From: Bacillus sp. FJAT-44742
GTDB taxonomy: Bacteria; Bacillota; Bacilli; Bacillales; Marinococcaceae
Direction of reading: 5' to 3'
Assembly (NCBI RefSeq): GCF_002797315.1
Contig: NZ_KZ454936.1
Location: 2,489,645-2,553,644 of the forward strand
DNA length: 64,000 nucleotides
Shown piece by piece: positions 1 to 12,358 of this stretch. Within the stretch, counting starts at the first letter, position 1. The number at the start of each line of letters is the position of its first letter. Both the position numbers and the translations under genes were made by a program. The notes beneath the pieces are model-generated. The model was not told the origin of the DNA and did not search any database. It saw nothing but the letters and a program-made list of their open reading frames with translations.

Positions 1-2442
<2,442 letters not shown>

Positions 2443-2446
<4 letters not shown>

Positions 2447-4170
2447 GGTTTGATCCCCTCCATTTCGTGATGCCCTTTTCCTGGGGCGATCATAGGATAA
2501 ACATTTTCATCCTTCTTCACTCGGAAGTCCAACAGCATCGGACCATCGTATGCCATTGCTTCACGAAGCACCTCTTTTACCTCACTTGGATCATCAACCT
2601 TCTGAGCTTTAATGCTGTAAGCTTCTGCTAGTTTTACAAAGTCAGGCTGGATTGGAAACAGAGAATTTGAGTAGCGTTCTTCATAGAAGAGCTGCTGCCA
2701 TTGTCTCACCATCCCAAGAGATGCATTATTAACCAGGATTATCTTCACAGGGAGGTTAAGCTCCTGAAGGATAGAAAGTTCCTGGGCTGTCATCTGAAAG
2801 CCCGCATCCCCCAGCACGGATACCACTGGAGTCTCCGGTTCAGCAAATTGTGCCCCTATGGCGGATGGGAAGCCAAATCCCATAGTGCCTAAACCTCCGG
2901 AAGTCACCCAACGGTTTGGCTTATTGAATTTATAATACTGCGCAGCCCACATTTGATGCTGGCCCACATCAGTCGTAACAATGGCTTCTCCCTCAGTGAC
3001 CTCATACACCAATTCCATTAATTCCTGAGGCTTAATAATCCCCTCTTCTTTTTCGTACCAGAGAGGATATTCCTGACACCAGGATTTCACCTCTTTCTTC
3101 CACTCATCGCATTGAGAAGGCTTGCCATTAGCTTGAATCATCATTTCCAGTGCCTTTTTCGCATCTCCAACGACAGGAATCTGGGTGTCGATATTTTTTC
3201 CGATTTCTGCGGGATCAATATCGATGTGCGCCACTTTCGCTTCTGGAGCAAAATGAGCCAGGCTGCCCGTTAGACGATCGTCAAATCGAGCTCCCACATT
3301 AATCAAAAGGTCACATTTATGAAGAGCCATGTTTGCGGCATACATTCCGTGCATGCCCGCCATTCCTAGAAAGAGTTCATGGTCTCCAGGAAAGGCTCCC
3401 AATCCCAGCAGAGTACTAACCACTGGAATCTTCTGCTGTTCAACATAGGAGAAAAGCTCTGAAGAAGCATGGGCATGAAGGATGCCTGCTCCTGTTAAAA
3501 TAACCGGTCGCTCAGCTTCCGTCACAGCATCTGTCAGCTTTTTGATTTGAATCTTATTCGGCACCACAGTCGGCTGGTAGCCTGGAAGCTCAAGCTTTTG
3601 ATCATAGTCAAACAAACCACTATCTATAGATACATCCTTAGGCAAGTCAATGAGGACCGGTCCAGGTCTACCCGTAGTTGCAATGTGAAAGGCTTCCTTA
3701 ATCACACGAGGCAGTTCCTTAATACTGCGCACTTGGTAGTTGTGCTTTGTAATCGGCATGGTAACACCGATCATATCAGCTTCTTGGAAAGCATCCGTAC
3801 CGATAACAGAAGTTGCTACCTGTCCTGTAATGACAACAAGAGGCAGTGAATCAATCATTGCATCCGCGATGCCAGTTACTACGTTCGTTGCCCCGGGCCC
3901 AGAGGTAACAACACATACACCAGGCTTCCCAGACACTCTGGCATAACCTTCAGCTGCATGAATGGCGCCCTGCTCATGCCGTGCCAAAATATGGCGAATG
4001 CCTGTGCGGTAAATCTCATCATATGTTGGGAGAATTGCTCCTCCCGGATACCCAAAAATTACATCAACATTTTCCTTAGCCAGTGCACGGATAAGCATAC
4101 TTGACCCTGTGATTTCTTGGTTTTCTTCTTCCATTCGCATTTCTTTTTTCTCCTCTGCTTTCGTACTCAT
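2443..4170 (-). CDS. ilvB: acetolactate synthase large (catalytic) subunit
   Basis: Thiamine-diphosphate enzyme joining two pyruvates, or pyruvate and 2-oxobutyrate, to begin valine/leucine and isoleucine synthesis. The 575 residues show [12 protein letters not shown] (about 40), the catalytic glutamate of RHEQGA (E66), the central FAD-binding region, and the C-terminal ThDP motif beginning GDAGF and ending NN (roughly 455-485). ATG start with AAGGAGGAGG just upstream. A leucine T-box leader with a terminator lies directly 5' of it. It overlaps ilvN by four bases. Confidence 0.97.
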
Positions 4171-4263
4171 GATTGCCTCCTCCTTATATGTGGTTTTCTG
4201 ACATTTTACTCCAGGAAGTAGACTATTTATCTGGGATTTTCAGTTCTACGGCGCTTATCAAGG

Positions 4264-4552
4264 CATGAAAAAAACCTTCTCTCCCCTATAAAAGCCGAAA
4301 CAATCGACTAAAGGGGTGAAAAGGTCTCCTTTCCACGGTACCACCCTTCTTCACAGCACACAGATATTGCACTGCCTCAGCGGCGACGAAATCATCGTCG
4401 TCTCTTTTTGATAACGAGTAAGAGAACTTATGTCACTTACTCGGCCGGTATTACTTGTTGCCTTTCATACCGACACTCAGAGGTGAGTTCACTATTGAAG
4501 GAAGCACCGTATCTCAGCATCCACGGCTCTCTGTTGGTTCCTTTTTCAATAG
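4264..4552 (-). promoter_or_regulatory. T-box leader, leucine specifier, upstream of ilvB
   Basis: A tRNA-sensing attenuator lies between ilvD and ilvB. The T-box core AAGGGTGGTACCGTGG is at 4333-4348. In the Stem I specifier loop the context GAA-CTC-ACC puts a CTC (Leu) codon at 4485-4487. A long hairpin with ACC...CCCC and GGGG...GGT arms and a seven-T tail (4268-4325) is the terminator. Uncharged tRNA-Leu would stabilise the antiterminator and let ilvB-N-C-leuA be read. No convincing promoter is visible between ilvD and the leader, so it probably acts on read-through from ilvE-ilvD or on a promoter inside ilvD. Confidence 0.9.
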
Positions 4553-4585
4553 CTACTTTTCCTCTTCTGCGTGTTTTTTATGAAA

Positions 4586-6253
4586 TTAGTACTTCATTAC
4601 TCCGCCAGTGTTAGCAGAAGTAACTAATTTAGAATAACGGGCAAGATACCCTTTTTTCACTTTTGGTTCCGGCTCCGACCATCCTTCCATTCTCTCAGCA
4701 AGTTCTTCGTCTGATAGATCTACATGTAATCCTCGATTAGGAAGGTCGATTGTTATTTTGTCCCCACTTTCGATAAATGCAATGGGTCCTCCTTCAGCAG
4801 CTTCCGGCGAAATATGGCCAATTGATATGCCCCGCGATGCTCCTGAAAAGCGTCCATCGGTTAACAAAGCAACCTTTGTTCCTAGCCCCCGTCCGCTTAT
4901 AGAAGAAGTCGGTGTAAGCATTTCTGGCATTCCCGGCCCGCCTTTAGGTCCTTCATAGCGAATGACCACTACGTGCCCTTCTTTAACGGTCCCGTTGTTA
5001 ATGCCTTCAATTGCTTCGTCCTGGGATTCGAAAACAATGGCTTCACCTTCGAATCTTTTAATAGAAGGATCAACAGCTCCAACCTTGATTACTGCCCCAT
5101 CAGGAGCAAGGTTTCCGTATAAGATGGAAAGACCGCCCACAGGGCTGTATTCATTGCCTTTGCGCCTTATCACGTCATCATTCAGAATTTCTGCATCTTT
5201 TACGTTTTCGTAAATGCTTTTTCCTGTGATTGTGATCCTGTCAGGATGTATAGCTCCATCAATTTGTGCCAGCTCTTTAATAATCGCTGATACTCCCCCT
5301 GCTTTATGGACATCATCCATGGAATAATCAGAAGCAGGACTAATTTTACTTAAATAAGGGACTCTCTCTGCGACCTCGTTAATTCGTCGGAGATCATAGT
5401 CGATTTCTGCTTCATTTGCGATGGCCAGGGTATGGAGTACTGTATTTGTTGACCCGCCCATTGCCATATCAAGAGCAAACGCATCATCAATCGTCTCTTT
5501 TGTAACGATATCTCTTGGACGAATATCCTTTTTAATCAACTCTACTAAATGCTTAGCTGCATCCTTGATCAACTGATGCCTTTCTTCAGATGTGGCTACC
5601 AGTGTTCCGTTTCCAGGAAGTGCCAAGCCTAGCATCTCCATTAACGAGTTCATAGAGTTAGCTGTGAACATTCCTGAGCAAGAACCGCAAGTAGGACAGG
5701 CAGACTGCTCAATTTCGAGAAGCTCTTCCCTTGTCATTTTGCCTGATCCTACAGCTCCAACTCCTTCAAAGACAGAAACAAGAGAAAGGGATTTTCCTTC
5801 TTTTGTTCTTCCGGCCTCCATTGGCCCACCAGAGACAAAAACGGAAGGGACATTGGTTCTTACTGAAGCCATAAGCATTCCCGGCGTGATTTTGTCACAG
5901 TTAGGAATAAAGAACACTCCGTCAAACCAATGGGCATTAATCACTGTTTCTGCTGCATCACAGATAATTTCTCTGCTGGGTAGAGAATATCTCATCCCTA
6001 TGTGTCCCATCGCTATTCCATCATCCACTCCAATGGTATTGAATTCAAATGGGATAGCTCCCGCTTCACGGATTGCTTCCTTCGCCACTTCAGCAAATTT
6101 ATTTAAGTGCATATGTCCTGGAATGATATCTATATATGAATTACAAACGCCGATAAACGGCTTATCCATATCCTCTTCTGTTACCCCTGTAGCTCTAAGC
6201 AGGCTCCGGTGAGGAGCGCGGTCAATCCCTTTTTTTATCATGTCGCTTCGCAT
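4586..6253 (-). CDS. ilvD: dihydroxy-acid dehydratase
   Basis: Iron-sulfur enzyme that dehydrates 2,3-dihydroxy acids to 2-oxo acids, the third common step of branched-chain amino acid synthesis. The 555 residues contain the cysteines expected for the cluster: FIGVCNSY (about C37), PNCDK (about C119) and the CPTCGSCSG group (about 186-192). The open frame extends to a GTG at 6268, but the ATG at 6253 has GGGAGAG seven bases upstream and gives the family N-terminus [17 protein letters not shown]. It begins 29 bases after ilvE. Confidence 0.95.
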   Translation of the reverse strand: MRSDMIKKGIDRAPHRSLLRATGVTEEDMDKPFIGVCNSYIDIIPGHMHLNKFAEVAKEAIREAGAIPFEFNTIGVDDGIAMGHIGMRYSLPSREIICDAAETVINAHWFDGVFFIPNCDKITPGMLMASVRTNVPSVFVSGGPMEAGRTKEGKSLSLVSVFEGVGAVGSGKMTREELLEIEQSACPTCGSCSGMFTANSMNSLMEMLGLALPGNGTLVATSEERHQLIKDAAKHLVELIKKDIRPRDIVTKETIDDAFALDMAMGGSTNTVLHTLAIANEAEIDYDLRRINEVAERVPYLSKISPASDYSMDDVHKAGGVSAIIKELAQIDGAIHPDRITITGKSIYENVKDAEILNDDVIRRKGNEYSPVGGLSILYGNLAPDGAVIKVGAVDPSIKRFEGEAIVFESQDEAIEGINNGTVKEGHVVVIRYEGPKGGPGMPEMLTPTSSISGRGLGTKVALLTDGRFSGASRGISIGHISPEAAEGGPIAFIESGDKITIDLPNRGLHVDLSDEELAERMEGWSEPEPKVKKGYLARYSKLVTSANTGGVMKY

Positions 6254-6282
6254 CTTTATCTCTCCCACTGCATCTCTCTCTG

Positions 6283-7188
6283 CTATCCTACTTCTACTTC
6301 TGATTCTTTAGAGTAAACTTTCACTCCGTCTTCTACGACTTTTTGACGGAAAGCTTTCAGTAAACGCTGTGTCTCTGGACCAGGTTTCCCCTCTCCAACT
6401 TCACGGCCGTCGACTTTTACAACCGCAATCACTTCAGCAGCTGTCCCTGTTAAAAATACTTCATCTGCTGTGTAGACATCGTGTCTGGTAAATGGCTCTT
6501 CTTTTACTTCATAGCCCATATCTAGAGCAAGGTCCACAATTGCGTTTCTTGTAATTCCTTCTAGTGCCCCGATGTATCCTGGAGGAGTTAACAATACGCC
6601 TTTTCTCAAAATAAAGACATTGTCTGCGGAACCTTCTGCTACATACCCTTCATTGTTCAGCATTAATGCTTCACTTACTCCTGCCAGACTGGCTTCTATC
6701 TTAACTAATATATTATTTAAATAGTTTAGAGATTTCACTTTTGGGCTCAATACATCCGGTCGGTTCCGCCGGGTAGCCACTGTGACAATTTCAAGCCCTC
6801 TTTCATATAATTCTTTAGGATATATGGCAAGCTCTTCAGCTATTACAATCAGCTGCGGCTTTGCACAGGTAGTTGGATCTAACCCCAGGTTTCCTACTCC
6901 ACGAGAGACCACCAGGCGTATATATGCATCCCGCAATGCATTTTTTTTGAGGGTTTGAACAATAATGTCTGTTAATTCATCCATTGTGTATGGAATATTC
7001 AGCATAATTGATTTAGCTGAATTGAAGAGACGCTCTAAATGCTCTTCTAGTTTGTAGACATTCCCATGATATACGCGTATCCCTTCAAACACTCCATCTC
7101 CATAAAGAAAGCCATGATCATAAACAGAGATCTTAGCATCTTCCTTTTTTACAAACTCTCCGTTTAAATAGATCCATTGTTCACCCAC
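6283..7188 (-). CDS. ilvE: branched-chain amino acid aminotransferase, class IV
   Basis: PLP enzyme making valine, leucine and isoleucine from their 2-oxo acids with glutamate as amino donor. The ~301 residues are of the short class IV fold: [12 protein letters not shown] near the N-terminus, KSLNYLNN containing the probable PLP lysine (about K152), and [10 protein letters not shown] in the C-terminal half. The longest frame starts at 7248, but a GTG at 7188 has AGGGGTGAT upstream and gives the usual start [13 protein letters not shown]. First gene of the cluster. D-amino-acid aminotransferase belongs to the same fold, but the operon context favours IlvE. Confidence 0.9.
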   Translation of the reverse strand: MGEQWIYLNGEFVKKEDAKISVYDHGFLYGDGVFEGIRVYHGNVYKLEEHLERLFNSAKSIMLNIPYTMDELTDIIVQTLKKNALRDAYIRLVVSRGVGNLGLDPTTCAKPQLIVIAEELAIYPKELYERGLEIVTVATRRNRPDVLSPKVKSLNYLNNILVKIEASLAGVSEALMLNNEGYVAEGSADNVFILRKGVLLTPPGYIGALEGITRNAIVDLALDMGYEVKEEPFTRHDVYTADEVFLTGTAAEVIAVVKVDGREVGEGKPGPETQRLLKAFRQKVVEDGVKVYSKESEVEVG

Positions 7189-7263
7189 TCTAATCACCCC
7201 TGATGTCTGCTTAAATATTCGAAAAAATCTAACTGATAATAGGTTCACAAATTATATCATTAT

Positions 7264-7290
7264 TGCCCTTTTGTTCTCCTGCAGAGGGCA
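7264..7290 (-). other. short stem-loop in the ilvE leader
   Basis: TGCCCT and AGGGCA pair across a 15-base loop in the ~135-base ilvE 5' UTR. No T-run follows, so it does not look like a terminator. Function unknown. Confidence 0.35.
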
Positions 7291-7328
7291 ATTGTTCTTC
7301 TCTTGACTACAAAATGTGTTTGACGTTT

Positions 7329-7357
7329 ATAATACGCCCATTAGGGTAAGTGGTCAA
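7329..7357 (-). promoter_or_regulatory. sigma-A promoter for ilvE-ilvD
   Basis: Read on the minus strand: -35 TTGACC (7352-7357), a 17-base spacer, -10 TATTAT (7329-7334). Near-consensus boxes with ideal spacing. The transcript would begin near 7322, about 135 bases before the ilvE start. Confidence 0.75.
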
Positions 7358-7363
7358 CCACTT
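7348..7363. promoter_or_regulatory. perfect palindrome over the ilvE -35 box, putative operator
   Basis: AAGTGGTCAACCACTT is a perfect 16-base inverted repeat whose centre lies in the -35 hexamer. The position suits a repressor. It does not match the CodY or TnrA consensus, the regulators known at the B. subtilis ilv-leu promoter. The TGGT-N2-ACCA core resembles GntR-family operators only loosely. Confidence 0.55.
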
Positions 7364-7403
7364 TTTAAAAATTATCCGACGATTCAAATTATATAATTTC
7401 TTA

Positions 7404-7417
7404 TGATAACGCTTTCA
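7404..7417. promoter_or_regulatory. cre-like site (CcpA) upstream of ilvE promoter
   Basis: TGATAACGCTTTCA matches the cre consensus TGWAANCGNTNWCA at all but one fixed position. Its centre is roughly 88 bases before the predicted ilvE transcription start. In B. subtilis CcpA activates ilv-leu from a cre at a similar upstream distance. An AT-rich palindrome, AAATTATATAATTT (7386-7399), lies between it and the promoter. Confidence 0.55.
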
Positions 7418-7758
7418 GTATTATTGTTAAAGGGTTCAATGTCTTCATTTTTTTATATTCATTAATTGAATGTTGTGTAAAAAGAAAAAATACTTTCCTA
7501 GTTGTAAGGTCATGAAAAACATAGAGAGAGGGGAAGGGATATAATATCAATATAGTTTTATGAAAAGAGACCGTACAGACTCTGGGGTAATTGCTTAATA
7601 ACTCGCACGTAAAGCATGAAATGACAAAATAAAGGCTTTGTTACCTTTTATTGTTGGTTTTCCCTTTCTGCTAATGCTATTTCCGAAGGCGTCTCGCGCT
7701 CTTATTTATAATCAAATGACTTTTAAAAATTAACAATCACCTTTATTAGAGCCAAAAC
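7418..7758. other. intergenic region, no gene recognised
   Basis: AT-rich sequence between the ilvE control region and the tRNA-Arg terminator. It has no ORF with a convincing ribosome binding site, no tRNA and no recognisable structured RNA on either strand. A weak imperfect stem (ACAAAATAAAGG with CCTTTTATTGT, about 7625-7665) is the only structure seen. Confidence 0.4.
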
Positions 7759-7791
7759 TAAAAAAGCCTTCCTTGTTGTGTAAGGAAGGCT
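7759..7791 (-). terminator. intrinsic terminator after tRNA-Arg
   Basis: Ten-base stem AGCCTTCCTT/AAGGAAGGCT with a 7-base loop, followed on the minus strand by six T. Confidence 0.85.
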
Positions 7792-7815
7792 AAAATATTA
7801 TGTAAGCAATATAAG

Positions 7816-7892
<77 letters not shown>

Positions 7893-8003
7893 ATGAAAAT
7901 AAGCAAGAACTCATCGGCGACATATATTAATATAACTCATCAGCCGCTAACAGTCAAGGGGGAAATAAAGGAGAAAATAAAAAAATCTCCTTTTCCCTTT
8001 GAA

Positions 8004-8507
8004 CTAAAATTTTCTGGATAATTCCGTTATTTCTTTTCCGCTTCCCTGCTCATAGAAAGAAACTGATAAAACCTTATTATTCTCAGCTTCTACGATAGCA
8101 TACGAAGCGACTGGATAGCCGCGAGGCAAAAGCAGGCTGCCTGGATTAACATAAACGACTCCATTCTCCTCAAGTACACCTGCTTGATGCGAATGGCCAA
8201 AAAAAGCAACATTTGCTCCTGCTTCTTCTGCCCGGTAAGTCAAAGAAGCAAGACTCATTTTGATGTTATATAAATGGCCATGAGCTACAAAAACCGTCAG
8301 ATCCCCTAATTGTTCAACTCGTTCCTCAGGAAAATCCCCTATGTCACAGTTCCCCTTTACAGCCAGCACTCCTTTAAGTTCAGGAGCGTCCGTCGACAAT
8401 TCAGAATCACCACAATGAATAACATGCTCCACTTCCTGATGGCGCATCTTTACCTCTGTTACTTCTTTTTTGACCCCATGGCTGTCACTCATTACTAGCA
8501 GCTTCAC
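8004..8507 (-). CDS. ysnB: YfcE/MJ0936-type metallophosphoesterase
   Basis: Predicted phosphodiesterase of the calcineurin-like fold, 167 residues. The metal-site motifs appear in order: MSDSHG (about 6), HCGDSE (about 35), KGNCD (about 52), AHGHLYN and FGHSHQAG (about 103). The physiological substrate of this family is not settled. The start is a GTG at 8507 with GAGGG upstream. It follows rdgB by 16 bases, as in B. subtilis (rph-ysnA-ysnB). Confidence 0.9.
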   Translation of the reverse strand: MKLLVMSDSHGVKKEVTEVKMRHQEVEHVIHCGDSELSTDAPELKGVLAVKGNCDIGDFPEERVEQLGDLTVFVAHGHLYNIKMSLASLTYRAEEAGANVAFFGHSHQAGVLEENGVVYVNPGSLLLPRGYPVASYAIVEAENNKVLSVSFYEQGSGKEITELSRKF

Positions 8508-8523
8508 ACATAACCCTCACTTT

Positions 8524-9114
8524 TTAAAGAATATCTTTCCATCTTTTTTGCAATTTTTCTAACGCTCGTTTCCGGTGACTTATTCTGTTTTTCTCTTCAG
8601 GAGGCAGCTCTGCCATCGTCTTGCCCAGCTCTGGCACGTAAAAGATCGGATCGTATCCAAATCCCTTGTCCCCTTGCTTTTTGTCAGTGATTACGCCATT
8701 AACTATACCTTCTACAATCAGAGTCTCCTTGCCAGGCACCGCTACAGCAATGGTACTAACAAAGCGGGCACTTCTTTGGTTAACCGGAACGTTTTGCAAT
8801 TCCTGCAGAACCTTATCCATGTTTTTTTCGTCACTTTTCTCTTCACCTGCATACCTTGCAGAATAGACACCAGGCCTGCCCTGTAATGCATCTATTTCCA
8901 AGCCGGAATCATCTGCCACTGCAGGGGAATGAAAAGCTTGTGCTGCTGCCTCTGCTTTGATCTTAGCATTTTCAGCAAAGGTCTCTCCTGTTTCGGCTAT
9001 ATCTTCAAATTCCACGTCTAACAATGAAGTGACTTTTATATTTTCCCCTTCAAGCATTTCTTCCAGTTCTTTAATCTTTCCCTTATTTTTTGAAGCTAGA
9101 ATGATCTTTTTCAT
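8524..9114 (-). CDS. rdgB: XTP/dITP pyrophosphatase (RdgB/HAM1)
   Basis: Hydrolyses non-canonical purine triphosphates (ITP, XTP, dITP) and so keeps them out of nucleic acids. The 196 residues include the family start [19 protein letters not shown], the catalytic [11 protein letters not shown] region near residue 70, and [12 protein letters not shown] in the C-terminal part. The frame is open to 9129, but the ATG at 9114 has GAGG upstream and gives the normal N-terminus. It overlaps the end of rph by 32 bases. B. subtilis name ysnA. Confidence 0.93.
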   Translation of the reverse strand: MKKIILASKNKGKIKELEEMLEGENIKVTSLLDVEFEDIAETGETFAENAKIKAEAAAQAFHSPAVADDSGLEIDALQGRPGVYSARYAGEEKSDEKNMDKVLQELQNVPVNQRSARFVSTIAVAVPGKETLIVEGIVNGVITDKKQGDKGFGYDPIFYVPELGKTMAELPPEEKNRISHRKRALEKLQKRWKDIL

Positions 9115-9880
9115 CCGTTGATTCCTCATTCTTTGTTTTCGTGTTAATTAACGCAGAAGCATCTCCAATTGCTTCTCTTTGGATAAGAAATAATTCCTTT
9201 ATCCCTTTTTCCCCCAGCTCCAGCAGGTGATTAAGCTGCGCTCTGGAGAATGTAGCTTCTTCTCCTGTACCTTGAAGCTCTACAAATTCACCATTACCGG
9301 TCATTACGATATTCATATCTACGTCCGCAGCGGAATCCTCTTCATAGCATAAGTCTAGCAACTCGCCTCTTTCAGGGTCAACTCCTACAGAAACAGCAGC
9401 TAAATATTCCTTTACAGGAAGCTCTTTCAGTTTGCCATTATCCACGTGACCTTTCAGTGCAAGGACCATTGCAACAAATGCTCCGGTGATTGATGCCGTT
9501 CTTGTACCGCCATCTGCCTGAATTACATCACAGTCTACCCAGACCGTTCTTTCTCCAAGCTTGCTAAGTTCCACTACAGAACGAAGAGCCCGCCCAATTA
9601 ACCTTTGGATTTCCATTGTTCTTCCTGTAAGCTTGCCTTTTGCTGCTTCTCGTATGTTTCTTTGTTCCGTAGCCCTTGGAAGCATGGAATACTCAGCGGT
9701 TACCCAGCCTTTCCCTTCTCCTCTCATAAATGGAGGCACCCGTTCCTCAATACTGGCTGTGCAGATAACTTTCGTATCTCCAATCGTTATAAGCACGGAA
9801 CCTTCCGGGTGTTTTAAAAAGTCATTATCTATTGTTACAGGTCGTAACTGGTTTGTTTCTCTGCCGTCTATCCTTGTCAT
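9083..9880 (-). CDS. rph: ribonuclease PH
   Basis: Phosphate-dependent 3' exonuclease that trims tRNA precursors; works as a hexamer. The 265 residues begin with the family signature ([14 protein letters not shown]) and contain [11 protein letters not shown] and the [19 protein letters not shown] region with catalytic acidic residues. About 20 extra C-terminal residues compared with the usual ~245 overlap the start of rdgB. ATG with GGAGG upstream. Second gene of gerM-rph-rdgB-ysnB. Confidence 0.95.
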   Translation of the reverse strand: MTRIDGRETNQLRPVTIDNDFLKHPEGSVLITIGDTKVICTASIEERVPPFMRGEGKGWVTAEYSMLPRATEQRNIREAAKGKLTGRTMEIQRLIGRALRSVVELSKLGERTVWVDCDVIQADGGTRTASITGAFVAMVLALKGHVDNGKLKELPVKEYLAAVSVGVDPERGELLDLCYEEDSAADVDMNIVMTGNGEFVELQGTGEEATFSRAQLNHLLELGEKGIKELFLIQREAIGDASALINTKTKNEESTDEKDHSSFKK

Positions 9881-9991
9881 CTTGTTTGCCTCCTCGTCTT
9901 CAAGTATCTCTTTCTTTTGATCGCCTTATGTATATGTATTACACTATCTCCAGCAAGAAAAAACAGGAAATTTCCGCTTACGAAAATGAAA

Positions 9992-10018
9992 GAAGGCAGC
10001 TTAAGCAGAGCCACCTTC
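9992..10018 (-). terminator. possible weak terminator after gerM
   Basis: GAAGGTGGC and GCTGCCTTC form a 9-bp stem with two G-U pairs in the minus-strand RNA. The T tract is short and interrupted, so gerM-rph read-through is likely. Confidence 0.4.
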
Positions 10019-10059
10019 TCTGATTCCTAATTGATTATAGCAGACTTTGATTAGAAGTT

Positions 10060-11154
10060 CTAAAATTCTCCTGTATTGACCTGGGCAGGTCTGGAAACAG
10101 GCTCGGCCAAAACCTCGCCAGAAGTAGTTAGAACTTCATCTGTACCATCTACACTGACTGCTACTTCCTCGATACCCTCTAGTTCAGTAAAGGAAAGTGC
10201 CAGAGTGTTCAACACATGATTTGAAATAGCGGTGCCTTCAAGTTCGCTTAAAATTTGATCATTAAAAGTAAGGGAGACAACGCCATCTTCAACAGTCGGT
10301 TCCTCTGTTAACTCTACTCCATTTCTAAAGTCCGATAACAAAGAACTCTTGTGCTCAGGTCCCTCCAACAATTCTTCAACCACACTCTCCATTTGGTCTT
10401 TTTCCCGGTCTACCCTGCGAGTGACTGGGACGTAGTATACTTCCTCTCCCTTTTGAGAGAGGAAATACACCGAAACACTTTCACTTTGGGTAAGATCGCT
10501 TGCGTTTCCTGTTTCAAGATTGATCCCATTCGACCTGCTTAACCCATCCCCAATAGGCGTTTCATTTACAGGCATTACTTCTTGATCATAGCCATTAATC
10601 CTAATTTGAACTTCCTCTACGTTCTCAAATTGTGTCAATGTCCATGTAATGGATTGAAGGATGGATAGTTCTTTATCTGCCGGGTATTCTTCAAATTCTG
10701 GAGAAAAGTCCGCCACTGCTGTTCCGTCCTCTGTTAAATGAACATCTATCTCTGTGCCAGGAGGCAGTACGGCTTGAAAGCCATTTGGAATCATTTGAGT
10801 AACAGGGCCATCAATGACCAGGTATTCTAACGCCTGTCTAAGCGCGCCCTCCTCTTTTGGCAGCGACAAGGTTTGGGGAACAACCATCCCATCTTCGTCT
10901 AACAAATATATTTCTCTATCAACTGTTTCCTCACTTATTTCTGCTGATCCCTCTTCTGATTCTGATCCCTCTTCTTCAGAGGTGCCCTCGACCTCATTTC
11001 CTGCCTCCATTTCTAATTCAGTCCCCTCATCTATATAATCAATTTGAGGGGAGTCCATTTCTTGACCAGCTTCATTATTCCCAAAGCCGCACCCGCTTAA
11101 CAACAGACCAAGGACAGCTGCTCCAGACACCCCTTTGATGATTGCTCTCTTCAT
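10060..11154 (-). CDS. gerM: sporulation/germination lipoprotein GerM
   Basis: Spore-coat and germination lipoprotein, made in the mother cell in B. subtilis. The 364 residues start with a lipoprotein signal (MKRAIIKGV... LLLSGC, lipid cysteine C22), then a very acidic Glu/Ser-rich linker (about 30-75), then two GerMN domains (about 80-200 and 225-345). ATG start. It lies between racE and rph as in B. subtilis. A sigma-E-like promoter is visible upstream. Confidence 0.92.
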   Translation of the reverse strand: MKRAIIKGVSGAAVLGLLLSGCGFGNNEAGQEMDSPQIDYIDEGTELEMEAGNEVEGTSEEEGSESEEGSAEISEETVDREIYLLDEDGMVVPQTLSLPKEEGALRQALEYLVIDGPVTQMIPNGFQAVLPPGTEIDVHLTEDGTAVADFSPEFEEYPADKELSILQSITWTLTQFENVEEVQIRINGYDQEVMPVNETPIGDGLSRSNGINLETGNASDLTQSESVSVYFLSQKGEEVYYVPVTRRVDREKDQMESVVEELLEGPEHKSSLLSDFRNGVELTEEPTVEDGVVSLTFNDQILSELEGTAISNHVLNTLALSFTELEGIEEVAVSVDGTDEVLTTSGEVLAEPVSRPAQVNTGEF

Positions 11155-11186
11155 GATCTATTCCCTCCCATACCTGTTTGTACTTT

Positions 11187-11216
11187 TATGTATACGAGTA
11201 TCAGGTTGAAATAGAC
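11187..11216 (-). promoter_or_regulatory. candidate sigma-E promoter for gerM
   Basis: Minus strand: GTCTATTT (11209-11216), 14 bases, TATACATA (11187-11194), resembling the sigma-E pattern (ATATT-N14-CATACANT). B. subtilis gerM is sigma-E dependent. The 340-base gap between racE and gerM otherwise holds only this and the racE terminator. Confidence 0.45.
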
Positions 11217-11437
11217 CAAGCATTTTATATAGGGGCCGTATTGATAGCAAAAAAACTTTCCAGGGCTTAACAGGTATAGTCACAAAAAAGAGGAAAGAGA
11301 TGCGGGCTAACAAACTGCTATGCTGCCTCCGAGCAAAAGAAACCGTGATGGGAATGAAAAAGACGGGGCTTAGAACATGCTTATGCCCTATAAGCTCGAA
11401 CTTATTAAAAGACGCCACCGATTGGTAATATGGTAAT

Positions 11438-11484
11438 AAAAAAGAGGGTTTCGCCAACAAGATAAACTGTTGGGAAATCCTCTA
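11438..11484 (-). terminator. terminator after racE
   Basis: Minus strand GAGGATTTCCCAACA pairs imperfectly with TGTTGGCGAAACCCTC, followed by six T. Confidence 0.75.
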
Positions 11485-11498
11485 AACCCTTAATCCTA

Positions 11499-12305
11499 TT
11501 ATGATATGGCTTCCAAAGTAATAGGATTCACCTTATCTATTTTTACATCCAGCCAGCGGTTCGCGATCGTGCGAAACTGTTCAGAAGACCCTGTCGTATA
11601 AAAAATATGTTCAGGCTCACGGTCACTTGTAAACTGAAGACCATTGTGATAAAGCAAAGTACTTACTTCCCTGGCCGTTTCATCTCCAGAAGAAATGAGT
11701 ATAATATCATCCCCGACGGCTTGTTGGATGACATCGTAAAGAAGTGGATAATGGGTGCACCCCAGAATTAAAGTATCAAATGATTTCCCTTTTAACGGAG
11801 CCAATGTTTGCTTTACAATAGTTAAAGCTTCTTCCCCTTCACACATTCCTTGCTCAACAAGAGGAACAAACGGAGGGCACGCCAAGCTTTCTATTTTTAT
11901 TTGTGCGTTTATTGTCTTAAGCGCCCGTTCATATGCCCGGCTCGTTATCGTACCGTTTGTTCCTATCACTGCCACGTGGTCTGTCTGAGTTAGCTTTAGT
12001 GCTGCAATGGCACCAGGCTGAACAACGCCGACCACGGGAATAGGAAGTTCCTGTCTTACTTCCTCAAGAACCACAGCTGTGGCTGTATTACAGGCAATCA
12101 CAAGCATTTTTATATCCTTGTCCATCAACCGGTCAATCATTTGCCACGTATATGTACGCACTTCTTCAGTAGGACGAGGCCCGTATGGACAGCGAGCAGT
12201 ATCCCCAATATATATCATCTTTTCTTTAGGCAGCTGTCTTGCTATCTCTTTTGCAACAGTTAAGCCGCCAAGCCCTGAATCAATTACACCAATTGGTTGG
12301 TCCAC
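11499..12305 (-). CDS. racE: glutamate racemase
   Basis: Interconverts L- and D-glutamate, supplying D-Glu for peptidoglycan. The 268 residues have [12 protein letters not shown] at the start (D9), [12 protein letters not shown] (about 34), and the two catalytic cysteines in ACNTATA (C72) and GCTHYPL (C183). The start is a GTG at 12305 with GAGGGA upstream. It follows ysmB at a short distance, as in B. subtilis. Confidence 0.96.
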   Translation of the reverse strand: MDQPIGVIDSGLGGLTVAKEIARQLPKEKMIYIGDTARCPYGPRPTEEVRTYTWQMIDRLMDKDIKMLVIACNTATAVVLEEVRQELPIPVVGVVQPGAIAALKLTQTDHVAVIGTNGTITSRAYERALKTINAQIKIESLACPPFVPLVEQGMCEGEEALTIVKQTLAPLKGKSFDTLILGCTHYPLLYDVIQQAVGDDIILISSGDETAREVSTLLYHNGLQFTSDREPEHIFYTTGSSEQFRTIANRWLDVKIDKVNPITLEAIS

Positions 12306-12358
12306 TTACATTCCCTCAATTTCTATATGATTTTACCACTTACGAGAAGGAAAATTTA

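Noticed and set aside
7214-7228. Possible CodY box AATATTCGAAAAAAT near the ilvE start
   Set aside because: Four mismatches to AATTTTCWGAAAATT in an AT-rich context; not distinguishable from chance.
7303-7333. Plus-strand TTGACT...TATAAT pair that might drive a small RNA into the ilvE-tRNA gap
   Set aside because: The spacer is 19 bases, and the minus-strand reading of the same region is a much better 17-base promoter. No transcript-like structure or terminator is clear downstream.
11158-11460. Minus-strand ORF of 100 residues between racE and gerM
   Set aside because: No Shine-Dalgarno, starts inside the racE terminator, and has an atypical composition. The interval fits a promoter region.
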